Shown in pieces: positions 9,010 to 16,643 of a stretch of DNA of 64,000 nucleotides. Source of the stretch: Duganella sp. 1411 (lineage in GTDB: Bacteria > Pseudomonadota > Gammaproteobacteria > Burkholderiales > Burkholderiaceae_D); the NCBI RefSeq assembly GCF_017833525.1, contig NZ_JAFICD010000001.1:1860001-1924000 (forward strand), written 5' to 3'. A program made the translations under genes and the position numbers. Below the pieces are notes generated by a model. The model made no database searches, was not told the origin of the DNA, and saw only the letters and a list, made by a program, of their open reading frames with translations. Position 1 is the first letter of the stretch, and each line of letters opens with the position of its first letter.

Positions 9010-10862
9010 AACCATTGGTACAAGTGGAAGGCCTGCGCGTGGTCGCCCGCAACGACGCCGGCACCGAATTCCCCATCGTCAAAGGCGTCGATTTCGCGAT
9101 CAACGAAGGCGAGGTGCTGGCGCTGATCGGCGAATCCGGTTCCGGCAAGACCACCATCGCGCTGTCGCTGATGGGTTATGCGCGCAGCGGCTGCCGCATC
9201 GCCGGCGGCAGCGTGCGCATCGGCGAGCAGCAAGTACTGGAACTCGACGACGCCGGCTTGTCCGGCCTGCGCGGGCGCACCGTCGCCTACATCGCGCAAA
9301 GCGCGGCGTCGTCGTTCAACCCGTCGCGCACCTTGATGGACCAGGTGGTCGAAAGCGCCGCCATCCACCACACGCTGAGCCGCGCCAGGGCCGAAGCCAA
9401 GGCGGTCGAACTGTTCCGCGCCCTGGCGCTGCCGGACCCGGAGCATATCGGCGCGCGCTATCCGCACCAGGTGTCGGGCGGCCAGCTGCAGCGCGTGATG
9501 GCGGCGATGGCCTTCATCACCGACCCGGCGCTGGTGATCCTCGACGAGCCGACCACCGCGCTGGACGTGACGACGCAGATCGAAGTGCTGCGCGCCTTCC
9601 GCAACGTGGTGCGCCAGCTCGGCACCACGGCCGTGTATGTGTCGCACGACCTGGCGGTGGTGGCGCAGATGGCCGACCGCATCGTCGTGCTGCGCGACGG
9701 CGAGATCCGCGAGAACGGCGAGACCGCGCAGGTGCTGGGGGCGCCGGCCCACGATTACACCCGCTGCCTGCTGGCCGCCGCCGAACCGGCGGAGCGCGAT
9801 ATCGCAATCGCCGCGCCGGCGCCGCTGCGCATGCCGGTGCCGCTGCTGCGGATACGCGGCCTGTACGCCGGCTACGGCGCGATCGGCCGCGACGGCCTGC
9901 CCGCCAAGCGCATCCTGACCGACATCGACCTGACCATCGAGCGCGGCGCCACGGTGGGCGTCATCGGCGAATCCGGCTCCGGCAAGACCACGCTGGCGCG
10001 GGTGGTGGCCGGCATGGTGCCCAGCGCGCGCGGGCAGGTGCTGCTGGACGACGCGCCGCTGCCCGACGGCAGCCATGGCAGGACGCGCGAGCAGCACCAG
10101 CGGGTGCAGTTCGTGTTCCAGAACGCCGACACGGCGCTCAACCCGGCCCACAGCATCGGCGCCATCCTGGCACGGCCGCTGAGTTTTTACCTGCACCTGC
10201 GCGGCGACGCGCGCCGCAAGCGCGTGCTGCAGCTGCTCGATCTGGTCAAGCTGCCGGCCTCCATCGCCGACCGCCTGCCGGGCGAACTGTCGGGCGGCCA
10301 GAAACAGCGCATCAACCTGGCGCGCGCGCTGGCGGCGGGACCGGACTTGATCCTGTGCGACGAAATCACGTCCGCGCTCGACACCGTGGTGGCCGCCGCC
10401 ATCCTCGACCTGATGGCGGAACTGCGGCGCGAACTGAAGGTGTCGTACATGTTCATCAGCCACGACATCAACACCGTGCGCGCCATCTGCGACGAGATCG
10501 TGGTGCTGTACGCCGGCCAGAAGGTCGAATCGCGGCCGCGCGCGGCCATGGGCGACGCCCCCTTCCACCCCTATACGCATTTGCTGGTATCGTCGGTGCC
10601 CAAGCTGAAAATGGGCTGGCTCGACACCGTCTGCGCGCGCGCCACCGCCCATCCGCCCGCGTTGGCGCCAGCCCCACAAGCCTCGGACGCCGGCTTGTGT
10701 GGTTTCCTGCCGCGCTGCGGCGTGCGCGTCGACGGCCTGTGCAACCGCCTGCCGCCGCCACGCCAGCAACTGCCCAATGGCGGCGAAATTCTCTGTCACC
10801 ACACGCCCGCCGCGCTGATCCCGCTGCAAGCGCCCCTACAACGTTTTGAGGAAGTCGCATGA
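9006..10862 (+). CDS. Fused dual ATPase of a Dpp/Opp-type ABC importer (DppD-DppF fusion)
   Basis: A 618-residue protein with two complete ABC ATPase domains, so one polypeptide supplies both nucleotide-binding sites. Domain 1 (residues ~1-265) has Walker A GESGSGKTT, Q-loop, signature VSGGQLQRVM, Walker B LVILDEPT and H-loop. Domain 2 (~280-560) has GESGSGKTT (~320), LSGGQKQRIN and LILCDEITSALD. Its C-terminus carries the Cys-containing tail typical of peptide-importer ATPases (GLCGFLPRCGVRVDGLCN), which in this family can hold an Fe-S cluster. The gene overlaps both neighbours by 4 bp, marking one tight operon. Confidence 0.93.
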   Translation: MKPLVQVEGLRVVARNDAGTEFPIVKGVDFAINEGEVLALIGESGSGKTTIALSLMGYARSGCRIAGGSVRIGEQQVLELDDAGLSGLRGRTVAYIAQSAASSFNPSRTLMDQVVESAAIHHTLSRARAEAKAVELFRALALPDPEHIGARYPHQVSGGQLQRVMAAMAFITDPALVILDEPTTALDVTTQIEVLRAFRNVVRQLGTTAVYVSHDLAVVAQMADRIVVLRDGEIRENGETAQVLGAPAHDYTRCLLAAAEPAERDIAIAAPAPLRMPVPLLRIRGLYAGYGAIGRDGLPAKRILTDIDLTIERGATVGVIGESGSGKTTLARVVAGMVPSARGQVLLDDAPLPDGSHGRTREQHQRVQFVFQNADTALNPAHSIGAILARPLSFYLHLRGDARRKRVLQLLDLVKLPASIADRLPGELSGGQKQRINLARALAAGPDLILCDEITSALDTVVAAAILDLMAELRRELKVSYMFISHDINTVRAICDEIVVLYAGQKVESRPRAAMGDAPFHPYTHLLVSSVPKLKMGWLDTVCARATAHPPALAPAPQASDAGLCGFLPRCGVRVDGLCNRLPPPRQQLPNGGEILCHHTPAALIPLQAPLQRFEEVA

Positions 10863-11167
10863 ATCCACGCTTCGTCCGGCTGGCGGAAACCACCCGCGCG
10901 CCGGTGCACTTTTACATCGACGGCCAGCCCGCGCAGGCGCTGCACGGCGACACGCTGCTGGTCGCCATCATGAGCGTCGCCCGCAGCCTGCGCGCTTCCG
11001 AATTCGACGACGGCCGCCGCGCCGGCTTTTGCCTGATGGGCGCCTGCCAGGATTGCTGGGTATGGACCGAACAGGGCGACCGGCTGCGCGCCTGCTCGAC
11101 CGAGGTGCGCGACGGCCTGCGCATCGTCACACGCAACACGGAGGCGGCATGGCTGAACCAGGCGTAA
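10859..11167 (+). CDS. [2Fe-2S] subunit of heterotrimeric opine/hydroxyproline/HCN-type dehydrogenase
   Basis: A 102-residue ferredoxin-fold protein. The motif GFCLMGACQDCWVW followed by RACST gives four Cys in C-x4-C-x2-C...C spacing for a [2Fe-2S] cluster. This small subunit, next to an NAD/FAD protein with a BFD-type domain and a DAO-type catalytic subunit, is the architecture of HcnABC, OoxAB-type opine oxidases and the D-hydroxyproline dehydrogenase. The gene starts in an ATGA overlap with the ATPase and overlaps the next gene by 19 bp. The role is electron transfer from the flavin subunits; the substrate is unresolved. Confidence 0.85.
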   Translation: MNPRFVRLAETTRAPVHFYIDGQPAQALHGDTLLVAIMSVARSLRASEFDDGRRAGFCLMGACQDCWVWTEQGDRLRACSTEVRDGLRIVTRNTEAAWLNQA

Positions 11168-12525
11168 TCGTCATCGGCGCCGGCCCCGCCGGCGTGCGCG
11201 CGGCCGAGGAACTGGTCGCCGCCGGCCTGCGTCCCGTCGTCATCGACGAAGGTCGGCGCGATGGCGGCCAGATATACCGCCGCCAGCCGGAGCACTTCAC
11301 GCGCAGCTACGAATCGCTGTACGGCGGCGAGGCGGCACGCGCCGCCGCCGTGCATCAAAGCTTCGACGCCCTGCGCGGCAAGATCGACTACCGGCCGGAA
11401 ACGCTGGCCTGGAATATCTCGGAAGGCCACCTGCACGTGGTCAGCAACCACCGTACCGAAAAGCTGCCCTACGCGGCCCTGGTGGTCTGCTCCGGCGCCA
11501 CCGACCGCCTGATGCCGGTGCCGGGATGGGAGTTGTCCGGCGTGTTCAGTCTGGGCGCGTCGCAGATCGCCCTCAAGTCGCAAGCGTGTTCGATCGGCGG
11601 CCGCGTGGTGTTCCTCGGCAGCGGCCCGCTGCTTTACCTGGTGGCGACGCAGTACCTGAAGGCCGGCGCCAACATCGCCGCCGTGCTGGATACGTCGCGC
11701 CTGCGCCACCAGATCGCCGCGCTGCCCAAACTGCTGGCGCGTCCGAAATTGCTGCGGCAAGGCCTGTCGTACATCGCCGCCTTGCGCAAGGCCGGCGTAC
11801 CGGTGCTATCGGGGATCACACCGGTCGCCATCGGCGGCGGCGCCGAGGAAGGCGTGGACAAGCTGTCCTATCGCGACGCCTCCGGGCAGACGCATACGCT
11901 GGCGTGCGACGCCGTCGCGCTGGGCTACCATCTGCGTCCGGAAACCCAACTGGCCGATCTGGCCGGCTGCGCCTTCCGCTACGACGACGAGACGCGCCAA
12001 TGGTTCCCGCAGGTGAGCATGGAGGGCCGCAGCTCGGTGGCCAACGTCTACCTGGCCGGCGACGGCGCCCGCATCCTCGGCGCCGAGGGCGCGGAAAACG
12101 CCGGCCGCCTTGCCGCGCTGTCGGCGCTGGCCGATCTTGGCCTCGCCGCCGACGCCGGCCGCGTCGCCACGCTGGGACGCGAACAAGTCAAGATGGAGTC
12201 ATTCCGCCGGGGCTTGGCGCAGGCCTTCCCCTGGCCCGCCGCGCAAGCCGCCGCCCTGCCCGACGACACCATCGTCTGCCGCTGCGAATGCATCACCGCC
12301 GGCGAGTTGCGCCGCGTCGTCAACGACATGGGCGCGCAGGAAGCCAACCGCGCCAAGGCCTTCAGCCGCGTGGGCATGGGGCGCTGCCAGGGACGCTACT
12401 GCGCCAACGCCGGCGCCGAAATCATCGCCCACGCCGCCGGCGTGCCGCTGGAGCAGGTCGGACGGCTGCGCGGCCAGGCGCCGGTCAAACCATTGTCCTT
12501 CCGTACCCGCGAGGAGCAGACCTAA
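11149..12525 (+). CDS. FAD/NAD(P)-binding subunit with BFD-like [2Fe-2S] domain (HcnB/OoxA-like)
   Basis: A 458-residue subunit starting MAEPGVIVIGAGPAGV, with a GGAG SD inside the preceding gene. Two dinucleotide-binding domains are visible: N-terminal GAGPAG and an internal VVFLGSGPLLYL segment, plus VYLAGDGARILGAEGAENAG near the FAD site. The C-terminus (~from residue 380) is a BFD-like domain with CRCECI and GRCQGRYC, giving CxC and CxxxxC ligands for a [2Fe-2S] cluster. The family matches HcnB and opine oxidase subunit A. It sits between the small [2Fe-2S] subunit and the DAO-type catalytic subunit with no gap. Confidence 0.9.
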   Translation: MAEPGVIVIGAGPAGVRAAEELVAAGLRPVVIDEGRRDGGQIYRRQPEHFTRSYESLYGGEAARAAAVHQSFDALRGKIDYRPETLAWNISEGHLHVVSNHRTEKLPYAALVVCSGATDRLMPVPGWELSGVFSLGASQIALKSQACSIGGRVVFLGSGPLLYLVATQYLKAGANIAAVLDTSRLRHQIAALPKLLARPKLLRQGLSYIAALRKAGVPVLSGITPVAIGGGAEEGVDKLSYRDASGQTHTLACDAVALGYHLRPETQLADLAGCAFRYDDETRQWFPQVSMEGRSSVANVYLAGDGARILGAEGAENAGRLAALSALADLGLAADAGRVATLGREQVKMESFRRGLAQAFPWPAAQAAALPDDTIVCRCECITAGELRRVVNDMGAQEANRAKAFSRVGMGRCQGRYCANAGAEIIAHAAGVPLEQVGRLRGQAPVKPLSFRTREEQT

Positions 12526-13695
12526 ATGAGCAATCCAACACAGGCCGACGTGCTGATCATCGGCGGCGGCATCATGGGCGCCTCCACCGCCTTCTTCCTG
12601 CGCCAGCGCGGCGTCTCCGTCATTCTGCTGGAGCGCTGGCTGGTCGGCCAGCAGGCCAGCGGTGTCAATTTCGGCAACGTGCGCCGCCAGGGACGTTTCC
12701 TGTCGCAGCTGCCGCTGTCGAACCGCGCGCACAAGATATGGCTGCGCCTTCCCGAGCTGCTGGGCGAGGACGCGGAACTGGTGCGCGCCGGGCACCTGCG
12801 CTGCGCCTACGGCCAGGAAGGCGCCGACCGCATGGAGGTCTACGCCCGCGAGGCGCGCGAATACGGCCTGAATCTGGAGCTGCTGTCGACCGCCGCGATG
12901 CGCAGCCGCTATCCCTTCCTCGGCAACGAGGTGATCGCCGGCTCGCTGTCGGCGGAGGACGGCCACGCCAATCCCCGTCTGGCCGCACCGGCGTTCGGGC
13001 GCGCGGCGGCGCGCGCCGGGGCGCATATCCACGAGAATACCGAGGTCACGTCGCTATCGAAGGATGGCGTGGATTTTCGCGCCGTGTGCGCCGACGGCCG
13101 CGAGTTCACCGCGCCGGTGATGCTGGTCTCCAGCGGCGCCTGGGGCGCGAAGATGGCCGCCCGGTTCGACGAACCGGTGCCGCTGGTGGTGCGCGGGCCG
13201 CAGATGGCGGTGACGGAGCCCATGCCCTATATCGTCGGGCCGTCGATCGGCGTCGCCGCCACCACGTTGGAGGAGACGCTGTACTTCCGTCAGGTCAAAC
13301 GTGGCAATATCGTCATGGGCGGCTGCGGGCGCTCGAACTCCACCACCGAGCCGCGCACCGCGCCGGTGCTGCCCGAGCACACGCTGACGCAGTTCAAGCA
13401 GATGGCGCGCCTGGCGCCGGTGGTGACGAAACTGAATATCATCCGCGTATGGAGTGGCGTGGAAGGCTACATGCCGGACGACCTGCCGGTGATGGGCCCA
13501 AGCGCGACGACTCCCGGACTGCACTACGCCTTCGGCTTCTGCGGCGCCGGCTTCCAGATCGGCCCCGGAGTGGGAGAAACGATGGCCGAATTGATCGCCA
13601 CCGGCGCCACCGACACGCCGATCGCGCCGTTCAGCATCGCGCGCTACGCCGCTCCGGCACACACGCCGACCGCGCACGCCACGACGCAAACTTAG
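12526..13695 (+). CDS. FAD-dependent catalytic subunit (HcnC/OoxB-like, DAO family)
   Basis: A 389-residue DAO-family flavoprotein, beginning immediately after the preceding stop with GAGGAG upstream. The N-terminus has VLIIGGGIMGASTAFFL, and GVNFGNVRRQGR follows, as in HcnC/opine-oxidase B proteins. The C-terminal FAD region reads IRVWSGVEGYMPDDLPVMG and FGFCGAGFQIGPGVG. It would oxidise the C-N bond of an imported amino-acid derivative, passing electrons to the two preceding subunits. It is the last gene of the nine-kilobase operon that starts with the PuuB-like oxidase. Identification as true HcnC (cyanide formation) is possible but less likely, because a peptide-type importer and aldehyde dehydrogenase accompany it. 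Confidence 0.88.
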   Translation: MSNPTQADVLIIGGGIMGASTAFFLRQRGVSVILLERWLVGQQASGVNFGNVRRQGRFLSQLPLSNRAHKIWLRLPELLGEDAELVRAGHLRCAYGQEGADRMEVYAREAREYGLNLELLSTAAMRSRYPFLGNEVIAGSLSAEDGHANPRLAAPAFGRAAARAGAHIHENTEVTSLSKDGVDFRAVCADGREFTAPVMLVSSGAWGAKMAARFDEPVPLVVRGPQMAVTEPMPYIVGPSIGVAATTLEETLYFRQVKRGNIVMGGCGRSNSTTEPRTAPVLPEHTLTQFKQMARLAPVVTKLNIIRVWSGVEGYMPDDLPVMGPSATTPGLHYAFGFCGAGFQIGPGVGETMAELIATGATDTPIAPFSIARYAAPAHTPTAHATTQT

Positions 13696-13760
13696 CGGGA
13701 AGACAAGCACGGATTTCTCAAATATTTTTTGCGCCGTTTGTCATCCGAACCGATACCTCA

Positions 13761-13778
13761 TGCGTTAGAGCAATGTAG
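13761..13778 (+). promoter_or_regulatory. Conserved leader motif, copy 1
   Basis: TGCGTTAGAGCAATGTAG lies 73 bp before the start of the first DUF3606-like gene. A closely matching element lies 71 bp before the second paralogue, and both are followed at the same offset by AATCG-TGC. It is probably a promoter/operator or a 5' leader element. Confidence 0.45.
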
Positions 13779-13833
13779 GACAACGCAATCGGTGCCATTT
13801 GAACAACGTCGCACTACTAGTAAATGAGACATC

Positions 13834-14016
13834 ATGCAAGCATATCAAAACGCCAATGAAGCGGATTTCCGCTGCCAGCATACGATCAATCCCAACCTGA
13901 CGCAGGCCGTGCGCTATTGGGCCAGCGAATTCGACGTGCCGCCATCGAAGCTGCTCGAAGTGGTGCGCGAAGTTGGCCGCAACCTGCTCGAAGTGCGCAA
14001 GCGCCTGTCGACGTAA
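13834..14016 (+). CDS. DUF3606-like small protein, paralogue 1
   Basis: A 60-residue soluble protein with no signal peptide. The conserved core TINPNLTQAVRYWASEFDV resembles the DUF3606 family (a short helical domain with an RYW motif and a terminal V--VR--L segment). Function is unknown. It is nearly identical over its last 44 residues to the gene at 16458. It lies convergent to a TonB receptor, with a stem-loop in the 28-bp gap. The start ATG follows ATGAGACATC with little SD. Called real because the paralogue conserves the frame, start and upstream motif. Confidence 0.8.
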   Translation: MQAYQNANEADFRCQHTINPNLTQAVRYWASEFDVPPSKLLEVVREVGRNLLEVRKRLST

Positions 14017-14023
14017 GAACGGC

Positions 14024-14046
14024 GACAGGCCGCTAAAAGGCCTGTC
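14024..14046. terminator. Stem-loop between convergent genes
   Basis: GACAGGCC, loop GCTAAAA, GGCCTGTC: a perfect 8-bp stem that overlaps the receptor's stop codon at its left edge. It probably terminates both convergent transcripts, but there is no long T-tract. Confidence 0.5.
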
Positions 14047-16183
14047 AGAAACGCAGCGCGTAGCCGAGGCTCACGGTGCGGCCACGGCCTGCGAAGTAGC
14101 GTTTCGGCTCCACCAGCGCGCTTTGCGAGTAGTAGGTGATGTAGTCGCGGTCGAACAGATTGGCCATCGACACGCGCAATTCGCCGTTTTTACCGAGCTT
14201 GTAGTTGGCGCTCGCATCGACCAGCGTGTAGCCGCCGAACTCCTTGGCCGGATCGTCGAACGACTGCCCGAACGCGTGCTGCGCCTGCACGAACGTCGTC
14301 AGCTTGTCGTTCCATTCCGAAGTCCAGCCGGCGATGACGCGATTGGGCGCCACGTTCAGGCCATCGAGCCTGGCATCCAGCGAACCGTTTTCGTCGCTGT
14401 CGTAGCGGCCCTTGGTATAGGCGTAGGACAGTTTGCCGCGCTGCGCCTTGGTGAAGCGATGCCCCAGGCTCAGATCCACACCCTCGATGCGCGTCTTTTC
14501 GCGCGCCATCATGAAGGCGCCGTTGATCGGCACCACGCGCGTGCCGAAATCCGAATCGGAGCGGAACAGGCTCGCGTCCAGATCCCATGCGCCGCTGTGA
14601 TAGCGGCCACCCACTTCCACGCTCCTGGTCAGGATGGGCTGCAGCTCGCGCATATTGGCAACGCTTTGGCCAACGGTATTGATGGACCGAAGCACGCGGC
14701 CGATATCCGGCATGCCGAAGCCCTCTGAATAGCTGGTGAACAGCGAGACATCCTTGACCGGGTTCCACACCAGCCCCGCGTTCATCAAGGTCTCGTTGAA
14801 ATCGATGGTGCCGCCTTGTACCAGCACGCGCCGGTACTGCGCAAGGGTGCGATAGGTGTCGATCTTCAGGTCGGCCTTTTCCCTGCGCACGCCGGCGTGC
14901 ATGGTCAGCGTGTCGAGCAGTTTGTATTCACCCTGCAGGAACAGCGACAGGTTGCGGTATTCGGATTCCGGCACGTAGGTGCGGCCGGTCAGATACAGGT
15001 CCTGCTTGCCCTTGTCGAACAGCGTGTCGAAGCCCACCGTCAGCTTGAGGCGGCCGTTCAGAAGATCGTCGCGGCTCAGGCCGACCTTGCTGCCGTACTT
15101 GGAGGCGACCGAGCGCGATTGATCGTACAGCGTGCCGGCGGGGGCGATCAGCGGGTCCTGGAAGGTCGCCGAGATGTCGGCGCCGAACAGGCCTTCGAAC
15201 TCCTGGTTGAACACCATCGCCGACAGCTCCATTCCCGCCAGATTGGCGTGGCGGTAGCTCAGGCTCGAGGTCCACACGTCGTTCCACGGCGCGATGCCGG
15301 GTGGCGCGCCCTCGATGGAGGTGGTGGGGATACCGCGCGCGCGATCCCCCGCCACCGCCAGATAACCTGCCTTGGATTTGATCTTGTAGCGGTTGACCGA
15401 AAGCTGCAGGCGTTGATCGTCGTCGATCCAGTAGCCCAGCTTCGCCAGCACATCGTAGGTGCGCGAGTCCATCAGATCGCCCTGGGTATTGTCCGTGCCG
15501 ATCGAACGCCCCTTGCCGTCCAGGTACAGGCCCTGGTCCTCGTAAGAGAGCGCGAACAGGTATTCGAGTTTGTCATCGCGGCCGCTCAGGCGATACGCCG
15601 TCTTGTAGCTGGCGGTATCCGAGCCGGCGCCGCTGGTCGGCAGCGTCGCCTGCACGTCGATGGACTGGTTGAACGTGCCCTTCTCCGGGCGCTTGGTGAT
15701 GATGTTGATGGTGCCGCCGGTCGCGCCCAGTCCATTGATCGCGTTCGCGCCCTGCACCACCTCGATCCGCTCCACCATCGAAAAATCGATCGTGTGCGCC
15801 TCGCGCCCGGTGGGCCGCATCGGGTTCGATTGCGGCACGCCGTCGACCAGTATCAGCGGCGCGCGGCCGCGCAGCGTCTCACCGGAGCCGTTCATCTTGC
15901 CGCGGCTGGGCGTGTACGAAGGCAGCACGCTGCTCAAGACATCGGACGAATTGCCCGATATCGCCATCTGGCGCTCGATCTCCTCCTGCCGGATGATGAC
16001 CACCGCTTGCGGCGCCTGGTTGGCAGCGACATTCGAGCGGGAGGCCGACACCAGCACCGCCGGCACGGCGGCATCGTCGGCCGGTTGCGCCGCGACGTGG
16101 GCCGCCGCCAAGGTGGCGACGACGGCGATGATGGCGCGCGGCAGGCGCGCGCTGGGATACGACGTGGGATTCAGGGATTTCAC
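14045..16183 (-). CDS. TonB-dependent siderophore receptor, Fur-controlled
   Basis: A 712-residue receptor when started at GTG 16183, which gives VKSLNPTSYPSARLPRAI followed by a clean signal peptide (AAAHVAAQ) and has GGAGAG upstream. The frame stays open to 16315, but that extension lacks a signal sequence. Plug features: VLVSASRSNVAANQAPQ, QEEIERQ, LRGRAPLILVDGVPQSN, ERIEVVQGANAINGLGATGG. The barrel ends GYALRF. The overall style is like the aerobactin/rhizobactin-type receptors, though the ligand is not proven. A 14/19 match to the Fur box lies upstream at 16318-16336, so iron repression is expected. It is convergent with the DUF3606-like gene. Confidence 0.9.
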   Translation of the reverse strand: MKSLNPTSYPSARLPRAIIAVVATLAAAHVAAQPADDAAVPAVLVSASRSNVAANQAPQAVVIIRQEEIERQMAISGNSSDVLSSVLPSYTPSRGKMNGSGETLRGRAPLILVDGVPQSNPMRPTGREAHTIDFSMVERIEVVQGANAINGLGATGGTINIITKRPEKGTFNQSIDVQATLPTSGAGSDTASYKTAYRLSGRDDKLEYLFALSYEDQGLYLDGKGRSIGTDNTQGDLMDSRTYDVLAKLGYWIDDDQRLQLSVNRYKIKSKAGYLAVAGDRARGIPTTSIEGAPPGIAPWNDVWTSSLSYRHANLAGMELSAMVFNQEFEGLFGADISATFQDPLIAPAGTLYDQSRSVASKYGSKVGLSRDDLLNGRLKLTVGFDTLFDKGKQDLYLTGRTYVPESEYRNLSLFLQGEYKLLDTLTMHAGVRREKADLKIDTYRTLAQYRRVLVQGGTIDFNETLMNAGLVWNPVKDVSLFTSYSEGFGMPDIGRVLRSINTVGQSVANMRELQPILTRSVEVGGRYHSGAWDLDASLFRSDSDFGTRVVPINGAFMMAREKTRIEGVDLSLGHRFTKAQRGKLSYAYTKGRYDSDENGSLDARLDGLNVAPNRVIAGWTSEWNDKLTTFVQAQHAFGQSFDDPAKEFGGYTLVDASANYKLGKNGELRVSMANLFDRDYITYYSQSALVEPKRYFAGRGRTVSLGYALRF

Positions 16184-16317
16184 AGGGCTGGGCTCTCCGG
16201 TACATGGAACCGCCCGTACCGGCCAGCGCGGGTTGAAGAAGAAATCCGAGGAAATCGCCGCTGAACGGTGCCAGGTGGTGTGCTGGCTGGCGGCGGGAAC
16301 GCGCGTGGCTTGCAAAT

Positions 16318-16336
16318 AAGAATGATTACCATCATC
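16318..16336. promoter_or_regulatory. Fur box candidate
   Basis: AAGAATGATTACCATCATC matches the 19-bp Fur consensus (GATAATGATAATCATTATC) at 14 of 19 positions. It lies upstream of the siderophore receptor and about 120 bp before the divergent DUF3606-like gene. Confidence 0.65.
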
Positions 16337-16386
16337 AGGAAATCTTCCCGTTTGGTCAAGCGGGTGGCGTCCGATTGCCCGATAAG

Positions 16387-16404
16387 TGCGTTAGTGCACT
16401 GTGG
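16387..16404 (+). promoter_or_regulatory. Conserved leader motif, copy 2
   Basis: TGCGTTAGTGCACTGTGG, 71 bp before the second DUF3606-like gene. It matches copy 1 at 15 of 18 positions and contains the palindrome AGTGCACT. Confidence 0.45.
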
Positions 16405-16457
16405 CGGGGACGAATCGCTGCGACCATGACCGATCTGAGTACTATTTAGATAACATC

Positions 16458-16640
16458 ATGCACGCACAACCAACCACCGGCCAGGCGGAGTTCCGCTTCC
16501 AGACCACCATCAATCCCAATATCACCCAGGCGGTGCGCTACTGGGCCGACGAATTCGATGTCCCGCCGGCCAAGCTGCTCGAGGTGGTGCGCGAAGTGGG
16601 CCGCAACGTCTACGAAGTCAGGAAGCGCTTGTCCGCTTAA
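16458..16640 (+). CDS. DUF3606-like small protein, paralogue 2
   Basis: A 60-residue protein starting MHAQPTTGQAEFRFQ, with the same core as the gene at 13834 (RYWADEFDVPPAKLLEVVRE). Only about six of the last 44 residues differ, while the first 15 have diverged. It ends 3 bp before the stop of a convergent TonB receptor. The two-gene arrangement and the upstream motif are the same as in copy 1, so this is a segmental duplication or recurrent module. Function is unknown; no signal peptide or catalytic motif. Confidence 0.8.
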   Translation: MHAQPTTGQAEFRFQTTINPNITQAVRYWADEFDVPPAKLLEVVREVGRNVYEVRKRLSA

Positions 16641-16643
16641 GAG

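Noticed and set aside
8724..10829. 701-codon minus-strand frame opposite the ABC ATPase gene
   Set aside because: Low-complexity Arg/Gln/His-rich translation with no motif, and it lies opposite the dual ATPase with intact Walker motifs.
10859..13695. True hydrogen cyanide synthase hcnABC
   Set aside because: The three-subunit layout matches HcnABC, but the same layout serves opine and hydroxyproline dehydrogenases. The operon also carries a peptide-type importer and PuuB-like oxidase, which fits amino-acid-derivative catabolism better, so no hcn symbols were given.
14928..16264. Long plus-strand frame opposite the siderophore receptor
   Set aside because: Shadow of the receptor; its translation has no recognisable domain.
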